Part shown: piece by piece, positions 11,395 through 21,693 of the stretch | Numbering within the stretch: position 1 is the first letter of the stretch | How the letters are laid out: each line of letters begins with the position of its first letter | Origin: Terfezia claveryi | Lineage: Eukaryota > Ascomycota > Pezizomycetes > Pezizales > Pezizaceae | Assembly (NCBI GenBank): GCA_015179025.1 | Contig: WHUX01000339.1 | Span: 1-41,492, forward strand | DNA: 41,492 nt | Direction of reading: 5' to 3' | The notes under the pieces: generated by a model | Database searches by the model: none | What the model saw: only the letters and a program-made list of their open reading frames with translations | Told to the model about the DNA's origin: nothing | Program-made: the position numbers and the translations under genes

Positions 11395-12579
11395 ATGTCA
11401 GAAGCAGCTCTGCCACCACCCACCGTCAGGTTCCAGACTTAGAGAAACTCCCCTATACCCTCAGGCGCGAATAAATTGAATGCCTATCATCGAGGAATCA
11501 TTGACATCTTCTAGGCCATAGATGCCATCGGGGCTGAACTCGGCAACAGCCTAGCTGTGGCCGAACGAAAGCTGAGATCTGCCGACGAAGAGATCATAGT
11601 CCTCCAAATGGATCTCGACCATATGAACCTTGCTCTAGCTAATAAACGGACTATGGTCCAAAACCTTAGCCGCGCTCTAGGGAACCTTGCAATACCAACT
11701 GCAGCCAGTAGCAAAAAGACCGAAAGCATTCCAACACCCCCTAAGTTCAATAAGGACCAGACTCATCTACTAGCCTAGAAGAATGCAGTCAACCTCAAGC
11801 TCAATTGGGATTCTGCCAGATTCCTGTCAGAACAACATCGAGTGGCATACATTTTCGCCTTGCTGGAGGGGAAAGCTTGTGACCAGATCCAGCCATATGT
11901 CGTTGAAACTGGGATCAAGCTCAATGATATCTCGGCCCTTTTCATAATCCTGAATAGAGCGTTCGGAGATCCTAATGCAGTGGGGACAGCCAGTCGAGCG
12001 CTACGGGTACTGAGACAGTACAACTCAGGGCTGTCTACTTACATTACAGAGTTCTTGAGGCTGGCCACAAAGGTAAGATGGAATGACCAGGCTAAGTTCG
12101 AGCAATTCTAGGAGGGGCTCAGTGATGAGCTCCAACAAGCAATAGTTACCCTCTCTACGGTTGATACCCTCGAGAAGTTGATGGACCAGGTCTCCATGGT
12201 AGAGCAACGAATGGCCAGGTTATACCACCGACCGGCCTTCCAACCAACTACACACCCAGCACAACAGTAGCAGCAGCCGAAGCCAGCCCAATCCTCCTCA
12301 ACAACCACGACCCTAGCCAACAAACTGGCACATCCTTTGCAGGTGCCAGGAGGGCCCGCCCCTATGGTTTTGTCCTTGTGAAGGCCTCGATTGACGCAGG
12401 AGGAATGGGACAGGCGCAGGGATAAAAGCTTGTGTATTACGTGTGGGAAGGCAGATCATTTTATCGCAGCCTGTCCCCTTCGGAAAGCCCGTACCCTGGC
12501 CATCCATGCCATTTCCGACCCTCCAGTACTCCGGATCGAGGAGGTTGTGGAGTCGGGAAAACCCCTGTCCCTTGCCTAG
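11395..12579 (+). pseudogene. A1 gag relic with intact zinc knuckle
   Basis: Starts at ATG 11395, 36 nt after the LTR, at the same place as A2 gag. The N-terminal coiled-coil-like segment (AVAERKLRSADEEI) is followed by a retrotransposon capsid domain (ESIPTPPKFN ... QIQPYVVETGIKL ... RAFGDPNAVGTASRALR). The nucleocapsid knuckle at 12433-12474 is intact (CITCGKADHFIAAC). Gag ends at TAG 12577-12579. Internal stops lie near 11440, 11512, 11776, 12108, 12268 and 12380, mostly TAG at former Trp or Gln codons. Gag binds and packages element RNA in this family; this copy cannot make the full protein. Confidence 0.9.
12555..12561 (+). promoter_or_regulatory. Probable -1 ribosomal frameshift heptamer, A1
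   Basis: G GGA AAA in phase with gag, 15 nt before its stop. Pol (frame -1) is open across the overlap, reading KTPVPCLVTNTSKGP. Conserved in A2 and A3. Confidence 0.65.
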
Positions 12580-14716
12580 TTACTAACACTAGCAAGGGAC
12601 CTGCCTCAGGCCATTTGTCTTTGTCTGCATTTTCTGTTTCTTCTGCTATTGATGAATCTCGCTTGTTCAGCAAGCATTTTATTGTATCTATCTCCCTCAA
12701 TATCAATGATAGAACAATTACCACGTTAGCCCTTATAGATTGCGGAGCTTCAGGAATTGCATTCGTTGACTAGGCCTTTGTCAGTAAATTTTCCATACCT
12801 ACATTAAAGTTAAAAACCCTCTGTGTTCTAAATGTCATCGACGGTCAACCCATCTCCTTCAGGGATATCACCGATATCGCGTGCATGTCTGTTCTGTTTG
12901 GGGATCACTCCGAAGCCCTCCCAATGTTTGTGACTAAGCTCAAATACCTGATTGTGCTTGGAATCCTGTGGCTAAGAATGCACGATGTGTCAGTCAGCTT
13001 CAGCTCTTATACCCTGCAGTTTAACAGCCAGTTTTGCAAAAAACACTGTGGGAATCCGAAGGCCATCATTACTGGGCTGTGTGCCTTGCCACCCCCAGTA
13101 ATCTACCCAACTCAGGTGGTGCACCTCCCTACGTACTTCGATGCCAATTCCCCTATTTCCCCTGTACCCCCGGTTTCCCCTGTGCCCCCAAGTCCCCAAA
13201 AACCTCTAAATGTTAGCTTCATCGGCGCAGGGACTTTCACTTACCTCACTAGGAGGTACAAGCTGAAGGCTCATGCCCTGTCCATACATGAGGTGAACCT
13301 GGAAATTAACAAGATATGGCCTAAAGAGAAGTGGAAGGCCATGGTTCCAGATGAATATCACGAGTTTATTGATCTGTTCTCAGAAAAAGCAGCGGAGAAG
13401 CTGGCGCCCTACCAACCATATGACTACACAATTCCGCTGGTTAAGGGTAAGACACCCCCCTATAGGCCCCTCTACGGAATATCCCGGGTGGAGCTGGAGG
13501 CCCTGAAGAAATACTTGGAGGAAAACCTCAACAAGAGCTTCATTCACCATAGCTCTTTACCGGCAGGTGCCTGAGTGCTTTTGGTAAAGAAATCAGACGG
13601 CTCTTTCTAGTTGTGTGTCGATTACCGGGGCCTAAACGAGATAACAGTCAAAAACAGGTACCCCCTACCCCTAATCCAGTAGACATTAGCCAGGCTCTCC
13701 AAGGCCAAATGGTTCACCAAACTGGATTTAAGAGAGGCTTACAACCTGGTACAGATCGCCGAGGTAGAAAAGTGGAAAACTGCCTTCCAAACACGATATG
13801 GCCATTTTGAGTATAATGTAATACCCTTTGGCCTAACTAATGCCCCTGCCTTGTTCCAGCACTTCATCAATGACACCTTGTGGGACTTCCTTAATGTGTT
13901 CTGCATAGCTTACTTGGACGATATCCTCAAATACTTGGACTTCCTAGTGGAACACAAAGTCCATGTGAGGCAGGTGCTAGAGAAGTAGGAGAAGGCCGGA
14001 TTATTTCTAAAACTGGAGAAATGTGAGTTTCATGTGCAGGAGGTCAAGTATCTGGAGTTAATCATCACTACAGAAGGTATCAGGATGGACCCCACCAAGG
14101 TTACTGCTGTTCAGGAATGGCAAACCGCAGCAAATATCAAGGACATCCAAGCCTTCCTGGGGTTCGCTAACTTTTACCAGTAGTTCATTCTAGGGTATTC
14201 GAAAATTGTAGCCCCCCTCACCACCCTGACCAAAAAAGACCAGCATTTCAACTGGAATCCAGAAGCTCAATCTACCTTCCAGAACCTCAAGGAAGCCTTT
14301 TGCTCAGTGCCAATCCTGGCACATTTCAACCCTGACCAGGAGTATGTCGTTGAAACCGATGCCTCTGACTATGTCTCCACGGGAATCCTCTCTCAGAACG
14401 ACGATAAAGGCATCCTCCACCCAGTGGCCTATTTCTCGAAGAAGCATTCCCCAGCTGAGTGCAGCTACGAGATCTATGACAAGGATTTGATAGCCATTGT
14501 GCAAGCATTCGAGGAATAGAGGCCATACCTGGAGTCAGCCAAGGGGATTATCGAAGTACTTTCCAACTATAAAAACCTTAAGTACTTTACCACTACCAAG
14601 CTGCTCAACCGACGGTAGGCCAAGTGGTCAGAATTCCTCCCTCGGTTCAACTTTAAGATCAAGTACCATCCTGGAAAACCTGGTGGCAAGCCCGATGCAT
14701 TAACTCAGAGATCAGG
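12562..14716 (+). pseudogene. A1 pol relic: protease, RT, RNase H; integrase lost
   Basis: In the -1 frame relative to gag. Protease: LALIDCGASGIAFVD near 12728-12770. A Pro-rich linker near 13140-13200 precedes the [15 protein letters not shown] near 13720, PFGLTNAPA near 13827, YLDDIL near 13911-13930. RNase H: ETDASDY near 14355, [14 protein letters not shown] near 14450, then the segment [20 protein letters not shown] just before 14716. Stops are frequent (near 12771, 13573, 13606, 13678, 13987, 14181, 14517 and 14618), most of them TAG at Gln or Trp codons. The coding sequence stops at AGATCAGG, the point where element C begins. In A2 and A4 the conserved polypurine tract starts a few bases further on. 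Confidence 0.9.
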
Positions 14717-15372
14717 TGTAAAGTGTTGTATGGGGGACTGGACAATCAGATTAGATTAGATAAGGATCTAATCTAATCAGATAATCTCAGGCTAGTAATG
14801 TATACTACAAAGTAGATTACTAATAGTGTATCGTTTATCCTCACTATTAAAGTTATTACCAGTAGCATAAGATTACTGTAATAGGTAAAGTAGTATAGGA
14901 GTGCCAAAGGCACTTAGAAATTAACCAGTGGAACTTCTATATTGATTGTACTCTAACTATGTTCTGAGTTCTCACTATGTTCTGAGTTCTAACTGTCTGT
15001 CCAACTGAAGGGAAATTCAGGGGACTATATGTGTTTCCAATGGGGCAGTGCTGGGGCAGTGCTGAGGCAGTGCACCATCATCTGACCCTTACATGTGATA
15101 AAGATTAGCATCATCTGATCCTCTAGATAGTACTTCCAAATACTATCTAGTACAAAATAGGTTAAGTCTTTCCTAGACTTATACATATGAAAGCATGTGA
15201 GTAACATGTGAAAGCATGTGATAACATGTGAAAGCATGTGAAATATTAGCAAGGCAGACAGCACACAGAATGTTGTGTGTTTTGAGATGCTTGCTTAGTA
15301 AGAAAATACATAAGAAATACATTTGTGAGGGAGAGGGTTAGTCATAGGGTATGAGTAAGCCACTTCCTTACA
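14717..15372 (-). repeat. 3' LTR of C
   Basis: 656 bp. In plus orientation it begins TGTAAAGTGTTG and ends CTTCCTTACA. It has an extra 18-19 bp copy of a TATGTTCTGAGTTCT unit compared with the other LTR (near 14955-14995). It also has short tandem blocks GGGGCAGTGCT (near 15042-15075) and GAAAGCATGTGA (near 15188-15242). Confidence 0.95.
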
Positions 15373-15435
15373 TGCCTCCCTGTTTAGATAAAAACTCCAT
15401 CCTAAGAAATAAACAGGGGAGATGGGTTATGTACA
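15373..15435 (-). other. C 3' UTR and polypurine tract
   Basis: On the minus strand the sequence before the 3' LTR reads AAATAAACAGGGAGGCA. This purine-rich tract is the expected plus-strand primer. The integrase stop is at 15436-15438. Confidence 0.7.
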
Positions 15436-17163
15436 TTAGTAGTTAACATTCAACCCATAATACCTATTGTTCCTATCCTTGTAAGAACTACTACCATTTG
15501 CTCCTGAGTCATACCTGACATCATTATACCCCTCCTTGAGAGCCTTGTTAACAGCAATGTCATCAAAATACTGACCAATCACCTCTTGTGGCTGTTTTTC
15601 CAAGAAGAAATGTCTAAGCATCATTTGGGGTAAGTCCACCTCTTTTCCTTTGCCTTTGTCAATCTTGACTGCATTAGATGAAACAGGGGGAGCAAGGACT
15701 TTCTTTCTCTCATTATTAATCATTTCCAAGGTTTCTTTCCTTGTCTTATTTTTTCCAAGCTTATTCTCACCAACCTTTCTCTTTTTGTAAGTTGCTTGCT
15801 TACTACCAGTCAACCAGAATTGTTTTTTCAATGACTCATCAACACCATCAGCATATACCCACTCATCAAATTTATGAGGCCATCCCTTCCATTTCACCTT
15901 GTACTGTAGCTTCCCTGTTCTAGGTTGTGACCTAAATTCCAACACTCTTTCTACCTCATACCTGTCTTCCTTAACTGGTCCTGGTTGTTCCAGAGTTCTG
16001 GAGGGGAACAGTTGTATTGGATTAGGGAAGAAGGACTTGAGAAGTGAGGTGTGGAAGGAATTGTTGATATTATTGAGGTCAGGGAAGTCAGTGAAGTCAA
16101 GTTGAGCATTTTGACTCCATGGTGAATATTTGGTAATGGTGAAGGGGCCTATCCATTTTGGGGATAGTTTGGAGGAGTGGTACCTTGCTGGGAGGTTCTT
16201 TGTTGACAGCATCACCTGATCATTGATTTGGTAATCAGGGGAGGCTCTTCTGTGTTTGTTGGCTTGCTGAATTTGGTCCTTTTTTGCTTTGGTAAGGTTT
16301 TCAGCAACCTGGTAAAATCTGGTTGTAGGGTTTGAATAGGTAGGAATTGGGTGAGGTAGGATTGGTGGTGACAAATTAGGCTGGTATCCTAGCTTGGTAA
16401 AAAAGGGAGAAAGTCCTCTTGTAGTACTAACTCTTGCATTCACCTCTGTTTGAACAGAAGGTGTGGCTTGTACCCAATTCATTCCTTGCTCCAGCTTCTT
16501 GGCTGCAAACATAGGAATAATTGTCCTATTCTTTCTTTCACTTGTCCCATCAGTCTGGGGGTGATATGTGGAAGATGCTTTATGCATAATTCCATTTTTC
16601 TGCATCCAATCTTGAAAAACAGTAGACATAAACAAGGGGTCTTGGTCAGAAACAATTTCATAAGGGAAACCCATATTAGGCTTAATGAATCTTTCAAAGA
16701 TATCAATGACCCCTAATGTATCAACATTGTCTGCAACAGGTAATAAGAATGTGAAATCAGAATACCTGTCAGTCATGACTAACAACTTATGAAATAACAA
16801 CATATGAGGCTTGTCATCTTTAGCAGTTCTGTAACCAAGAGTAAATTCAGTACATGAAATCATAACAGGTTCCATACTAAGAAAATCCATAGCCATACTA
16901 CCCCATGGCCTAGTAGGTACATTCAGAGGAGTAAGGAATCCAGGGGGTTTCTGTGTGGATCCTTTGGTGATTTGGCAGGTCTCACAACTCCTCACAAATT
17001 GTTCAACCTGCTTATAAAAATCCTGAAAGATGTACTTATTGGTAAGCTCTTGTGCTGTTTTTTCAAGGCCTCCATGTCCAGTGGTGACATGTGCTTGTTG
17101 GATAAGGGTTTCAGAGGCAGGGTTACCTTTAACTTGTAATCCTTTGGAATTACCATCCTCCAA
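15436..17163 (-). CDS. C integrase with chromodomain
   Basis: About 575 codons open. The N-terminal zinc-binding region has H-V-T-T-G-H, then RSCETC (HHCC type). The core has the DDE triad: D in AMDFLSMEP, D in VSDQDPLF, E in HPQTDGTSERKNR. The C-terminal part has the gypsy integrase basic region, then a chromodomain (DRYEVERVLEFR ... YKVKWKGWPHKFDEWV), which in chromoviruses directs insertion to marked chromatin. A Lys-rich tail of about 120 residues ends in YYGLNVNY. The frame upstream (ending 16992) overlaps and shifts by one base near 17100, so the true protein is probably the C-terminal part of a single polyprotein. All catalytic residues are present. Confidence 0.9.
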   Translation of the reverse strand: MEDGNSKGLQVKGNPASETLIQQAHVTTGHGGLEKTAQELTNKYIFQDFYKQVEQFVRSCETCQITKGSTQKPPGFLTPLNVPTRPWGSMAMDFLSMEPVMISCTEFTLGYRTAKDDKPHMLLFHKLLVMTDRYSDFTFLLPVADNVDTLGVIDIFERFIKPNMGFPYEIVSDQDPLFMSTVFQDWMQKNGIMHKASSTYHPQTDGTSERKNRTIIPMFAAKKLEQGMNWVQATPSVQTEVNARVSTTRGLSPFFTKLGYQPNLSPPILPHPIPTYSNPTTRFYQVAENLTKAKKDQIQQANKHRRASPDYQINDQVMLSTKNLPARYHSSKLSPKWIGPFTITKYSPWSQNAQLDFTDFPDLNNINNSFHTSLLKSFFPNPIQLFPSRTLEQPGPVKEDRYEVERVLEFRSQPRTGKLQYKVKWKGWPHKFDEWVYADGVDESLKKQFWLTGSKQATYKKRKVGENKLGKNKTRKETLEMINNERKKVLAPPVSSNAVKIDKGKGKEVDLPQMMLRHFFLEKQPQEVIGQYFDDIAVNKALKEGYNDVRYDSGANGSSSYKDRNNRYYGLNVNY

Positions 17164-18667
17164 GCAAACTTCTTCAAGAGGTACATAAACCCATCCTGTA
17201 CCTTTACTGTAGGTACTTGCTCTCCTCTCTTAACTCTTAAGTACAGTGGTCCAAACACTGTATCTTTTTCCAACTCTTCTCTGTAATGCCATTCCAACTC
17301 ATGATCTCCTATCCACTCAGCAATTACCAAATCTGGTTCCATGCTCTTTTCAACTTCATCCTGGACCCCTATTGCCTTTTTCAGGTAGTCACTATTGTGG
17401 AAGGGCTTATTGAGGGCCTTCAAATTATTCTTTCTAGTATCACAGGAGCTGACAAAGTTTTTGTTCAGGTTATGGTGGCCAAGACAATACTTGCATCTTG
17501 GTACCTCTTTTCCTCCTGTGGTAGTGACTTTTGGGAGATTTGGGCATAGGTGGGACCAGTGACCATCTTGGTTGCATATGGTGCATTTTTTGATGGTTTC
17601 TGCTGGGAGTGGATGTTGCAGTGGGAAGAGTTTGTTGTCAAGGGGGCATTTGTTGCTGAGGTGAGTTGTTTCCATGCAGTTGGTACACCTGGAGGAGGAA
17701 ACTTAGTCCTTTTGGGGCAGTCCTCCTTAAAGTGTCCATTGCCCAACAATTGTCACAGAGGTTAATCCTAGGATTCTGTGTTGTTGCATTGGGAAGTTTT
17801 GTGGCCCACTTTACCACATTGGGAACAGAAGTCATTGGGTTGAGTTCTGTTGGAGGAAGATGGGAGGATTGGATCCTCAGGGAAGATGTCAGGAAGGGTG
17901 CTGACAGAGGATGCAGGTGAGGCTCCTGGAGGAGGAGGAGGCTGGAAGTGCACCTTCTTGTTGTCTGCCTCATCCTTGCACTTAGGTGAGACAGCCCTTC
18001 TCTTCAAGGTACCTTCAAGAGTAGGGTTCCACTCCTGAAGGTTTCCCACAACCACAGAACCCCTGTCAGCCCTTCTCAAGGACTGTTCCATCTGTTCTGT
18101 AGTCATGGGTTCCCTGGCTCTTTCCCATTCCTCAGGTTCATCTGAGTCAGAGGACTCATCCACAAGGGTCCATTCCTGTGGGTCCTCTGCCTCAGGGGCA
18201 GCAATGGTAGAGGGAGAGGAGGTACTAGGCTCTTTGTTAATAACCACTTGAAACTTGGGTTTTCTTGTAACTGACCTTCCTCTCTCTTCCTCCTGTTGTT
18301 GTTGCTGTTGGGCCTGGGCCCTGGTAGTGGTGGCAGCAGTTTGGACTGCTGCTGGCTCCTGCTGGAGCCTTCTGAGCCTGAAATTTCTTTGTGGTGTGTT
18401 AGATTCATCAGGTTCAGGATCATCTTCAACTGTTGGTTGGTACCTTTCAGCCTCAAAGACTGCATTTAGGCCTTCTCTGTCATGCCAGACAGGCCTGGTA
18501 GGATCAACCTCCTGCACCTGTCTTGGTGGGAGGTTGGTAGTGGTGATTTGGAGAGGAGGGAGCCTCCTTCTCCTGGTGATGGTGTTGGGAGAATTTCTCC
18601 CAAGAATGGGTGGGGACACTGGTCTCCCAGTGGCTCCTCTAATTCTGAGTTGGTTTGGGGAAGGCAT
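16992..18667 (-). CDS. C linker between RNase H and integrase: array of CCHC zinc knuckles
   Basis: From 18667 the minus strand first encodes a Pro-, Arg- and acid-rich segment without a known domain. It then encodes CX2CX4HX4C knuckles at 17786-17827 (CSQCGKVGHKTSQC), 17717-17757 (CDNC then GHFKEDC, one base short), 17646-17687 (CTNCMETTHLSNKC) and 17544-17585 (CTICNQDGHWSHLC). A fifth, irregular Cys/His cluster (CKYCLGHHNLNKNFVSSC) lies at 17442-17495. The knuckles fall in different frames because of one-base shifts, for example 41 instead of 42 nt in the second. Such knuckles bind nucleic acid and usually lie in Gag; an array between RNase H and integrase is unusual. The segment from 17430 to 17000 leads into the integrase. 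Confidence 0.78.
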
Positions 18668-21600
18668 TGTGGTGATGGAGAATGTGGGGGAGGAGTTTTC
18701 TTGAAAGTTTGTAGTGGAACAGAGAGGTGGTTGGTTACTACTGGATGTTGTAGTAAAGCAGTTGTGTGGTGAGAAGACTGTCCAGTAGAGGGGGTTCCAG
18801 AGGGACTATATACTCCTCTGGACAGTACATCTGCTATGTGGTTGTCCTTGCCCTGAATGTATTCTAGGGTTAGGTCAAACTGACTCATAGTCTCTTGCCA
18901 CCTTCTCTTCATCTGACTTTCAGGGATACTATCCATAAATGTGACTAAGGGTTTGTGATCTGTTTGGATGATCACTTTGTGACCCTGTAGTTCAGGCCTG
19001 AAATACCTTAGTGAGTCAACAATTGCTAATAATTCCTTATCAGTTGTTGTGTAATTCATTTGTCCATCATTTAATTTCCTAGAGTGAAATTCTGCTGGCC
19101 TGATAACACCATTCTCCATTTGGCCAATCCATCCTGAAATCCCTGTATTACTGGCATCAGTAATTAAATAGATTGGAAGGCCTGAGTCATGATTAATTGG
19201 CTTGAGCACCTTATTGCTCATTATTAGCTCTTTAACTCTCACAAATGACTCATTATGCAAGGGAGTCCACATGTGCTTCTTTGTTGACCCTTGCAATTCT
19301 GATAGTGGTTTGGCTACAGCTCCCAATTCTGGACAAAACCTTCTCAAGTAATTAACCATCCCCAGAAACTTTTGCAATTTCTTTTTTGAGTCAGGGATTG
19401 GGTAATTTGCTATTGAGTTGATTTTTTCTGGATCCATTTCTAACCCTTGTTTGGTGACAATGAATCCCAGTACCTTTAGCCTTGGAGCCAGGATTTGGCA
19501 TTTCTTTTTGTTGAAGAAAAACTTTTCTCTAGCCAATATCCTGCAGATCCCTCTCAACACTTCTTTATGTTCCTCCAGGGTATCTGTGCCAATTAGAATG
19601 TCATCTAAATAAACCATGACAGTCTTTCCAATATAATCCCTTAATAACCAGTTCATAGCCCTCATCATGGTTGCAGGTGCATTGCAATCACCTTGCTGCA
19701 TGACCAATGAGTCAAATTTCCCTAGATGATTTGTAAAGGTGCTATGTTTTACTGATTCATGTGCATGCCTAATATTGTGATAGCCATCTGCCAGATCAGC
19801 TGCTGAAATATATTCCTTGCTAGCTATCCAGTCCAGTATTGCTTTGATATTTGGCATGGGTGTTTTATCCTTTTGTACTAGCTTATTTCTAGGTACACAG
19901 TGCAATAAGAATCTGGCTTGTTGTTTGCCATTCTTATCTAAATCCCTTTTAGGCTGTGTAAACATAAGGATACTGTTGAGTGAGCTAGATGGTACTATCC
20001 TTCCAGATTCTAGCTCTGTCCTCATTTTCTCAGTCACTTGATCCAGAAACCTTGTATAGTTTGTATAGTATGCAGGTTCCCAAGTTGCACCATCAGGAAC
20101 TATAATTTTATGTTGCATGATGTCATAAGGTTCTCTGATTGGTGGTAATGCAGTTGGCTTATCTTCTGGGAATAGTTCAGGGAATTCTTCAAATATATTA
20201 AACTCCACTTCTTCCAGATTAACTGCATTTGTAATGACTGGAGAGCTTCCATCATCTTCTAGCTCTGACCAATCTGATGAGTCAAACCACTCTTGTGACC
20301 ATTCTTGGTCTTCTTCTAGGTCTTCTGACAGATCATCCTGTATCCAAGGTATTGCTGTAGTTGGTTTTGGGTGGTGTATTAATCTACCTCCAACTTCAGT
20401 CACAATAGCCATTGGATCATCCCTTTTGAACCAATCTTCTTCTGTCCTGCCTATATTCATAGCTGCAGTTGTGACTCTTCCAAGTGTATCCTTGGTTTTG
20501 AGCATATTAATATCAATCCTTGTCCTGCCTGTGGGTTGTATAGTAATTGCATTATCTTTGACATTCATAATTGCTTTATAATCCCTCAGAGCAGGTTCCC
20601 CAAATATAACATCCCAGTCTTTCAGGTTGGCCACATAGAATGTCCTAGTTTCTTGGTATCCTTGTAGATTTACTGTGACTGTTGCTGTATTTGTCATTTG
20701 AGATCTGCTGCCTTTAATTGCAGTTTCTAGAGGTTTCTTGCTGATCTCTTTCAAGGGTATATTAAACAGCTGACAATAATTTGCTGATATCAGGTCTCCA
20801 CCTGATGTACATGGATCAAATAGTGCATAAGCAATATGTCCATTAATTTTAATTTCAGCTGCATTAGAAGTTCTATGGCTTTCTGGCACTAAGAACTTCC
20901 TTGAGTCATTAGGGTTTCTCATAACCTGAAGTGCAGCTGACTCTTGTTGTTTCACATTAATCTCCTGATAAGCTGTTTTCACTTTCTGTGGGGGCCAAGT
21001 TGGCTTAGGTCTGAATGGTTGATAAGGTGGGAATCTTCTGACTCCTGGTCTAGATCCCATATATTGGTAAGCTGAAGACACCTTCCTATTAGGGCAATCC
21101 CTGGAAGTATGACCCTGTTTGCCACAGTGATAACAGGACCCTGTTCTTGCAGCCTCTTCCCTCTTTCTCTCTTGTTCACCATAAGGGGTATACTTAGTTT
21201 TATCCTTTCTGGCACTAGGGAAGTTCCCATAGAGACCACCTGGTCCACCTTTCTTGCCTGCCACTTTAGCTGCATTCTTAGCCACTTTTTCAGGCAATTT
21301 GAATTCAGACTTAGTCCATTCCATAGGTTTACCAGGACCCCATTGCCTATCAGCCTTCTTTTGGTGCTGCTGCAAGGATTTAGTTTCCTGTTTCAGTACA
21401 TCCTCCTGGACTGCAATCTTATTCAATATTTCTTCAAAGGTTGACTCATATGATATCAATCCTTTGACTTTAGCCCTAAGCAGGGGTACTAGTCCATCTA
21501 CTAGTTTCATTTTTAGTGCATGATCACTTATCATGTCTTTACCATTCAGATCCTTGCACTTAATTTTGAATTCTTCCAGGTTCTGTGCATACTGCATGAC

Positions 21601-21693
21601 AGTAACATCTGGCCTCTGATGGTGTGACAGGTATTGTTTCCATAGAACTTCAGGTGCCACTGTAGAGATGAGTTTACCTCTCAGTTTTAACAT
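18466..21693 (-). CDS. C gag C-terminus, protease, reverse transcriptase, RNase H
   Basis: 1075 codons open. Residues 1-110 are the C-terminal capsid half, and 187-200 a CCHC nucleocapsid knuckle (CYHCGKQGHTSRDC). The protease lies near 285-385, but its active site reads ALFDPCTSGGDLIS, without the usual D-S/T-G. The RT spans about 520-770, with ADLADGYHN (D633), MQQGDCNAPATMM near 665-677 and catalytic YLDD at 695-698. RNase H spans about 840-960 with D846, E887, D912 and D955. The last ~110 codons (after SRGVYS) are probably a shifted reading of the linker, whose better frame starts at 18667. Gag and pol share one frame with no gag stop. The N-terminal capsid half is in the neighbouring frame upstream (21687-22766) and joins by a one-base shift near 21725. 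RT and RNase H look catalytically intact. Confidence 0.92.
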   Translation of the reverse strand: MLKLRGKLISTVAPEVLWKQYLSHHQRPDVTVMQYAQNLEEFKIKCKDLNGKDMISDHALKMKLVDGLVPLLRAKVKGLISYESTFEEILNKIAVQEDVLKQETKSLQQHQKKADRQWGPGKPMEWTKSEFKLPEKVAKNAAKVAGKKGGPGGLYGNFPSARKDKTKYTPYGEQERKREEAARTGSCYHCGKQGHTSRDCPNRKVSSAYQYMGSRPGVRRFPPYQPFRPKPTWPPQKVKTAYQEINVKQQESAALQVMRNPNDSRKFLVPESHRTSNAAEIKINGHIAYALFDPCTSGGDLISANYCQLFNIPLKEISKKPLETAIKGSRSQMTNTATVTVNLQGYQETRTFYVANLKDWDVIFGEPALRDYKAIMNVKDNAITIQPTGRTRIDINMLKTKDTLGRVTTAAMNIGRTEEDWFKRDDPMAIVTEVGGRLIHHPKPTTAIPWIQDDLSEDLEEDQEWSQEWFDSSDWSELEDDGSSPVITNAVNLEEVEFNIFEEFPELFPEDKPTALPPIREPYDIMQHKIIVPDGATWEPAYYTNYTRFLDQVTEKMRTELESGRIVPSSSLNSILMFTQPKRDLDKNGKQQARFLLHCVPRNKLVQKDKTPMPNIKAILDWIASKEYISAADLADGYHNIRHAHESVKHSTFTNHLGKFDSLVMQQGDCNAPATMMRAMNWLLRDYIGKTVMVYLDDILIGTDTLEEHKEVLRGICRILAREKFFFNKKKCQILAPRLKVLGFIVTKQGLEMDPEKINSIANYPIPDSKKKLQKFLGMVNYLRRFCPELGAVAKPLSELQGSTKKHMWTPLHNESFVRVKELIMSNKVLKPINHDSGLPIYLITDASNTGISGWIGQMENGVIRPAEFHSRKLNDGQMNYTTTDKELLAIVDSLRYFRPELQGHKVIIQTDHKPLVTFMDSIPESQMKRRWQETMSQFDLTLEYIQGKDNHIADVLSRGVYSPSGTPSTGQSSHHTTALLQHPVVTNHLSVPLQTFKKTPPPHSPSPQCLPQTNSELEEPLGDQCPHPFLGEILPTPSPGEGGSLLSKSPLPTSHQDRCRRLILPGLSGMTEKA

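Noticed and set aside
10818..11479. Several open frames of 60-107 codons within the A1 LTR on both strands, and counterparts near 24250-24861, 34071-34738 and 38371-38790
   Set aside because: They lie inside LTRs, have Pro/Ser/Cys-rich low-complexity products, and differ in frame and ends among LTR copies. They are not gene-like.
15188..15242. Short repeats GAAAGCATGTGA considered as a CRISPR-like array
   Set aside because: Units abut without spacers of constant length and occur in both LTRs of a eukaryotic retroelement.
15025..15264. Minus-strand frame of 79 codons in C's 3' LTR
   Set aside because: Made largely of short tandem repeats in the LTR and changed in the other LTR by repeat-number differences.
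18255..18704. Plus-strand frame of 149 codons opposite the C linker
   Set aside because: It is the antisense of a Gln/Pro-rich coding segment, with a Trp/Ser/Cys-rich product and no counterpart in family B. Shadow.
20234..20581. Plus-strand frame of 115 codons opposite C protease/RT
   Set aside because: Antisense shadow of the acidic linker; no conservation in B2 at the same place.
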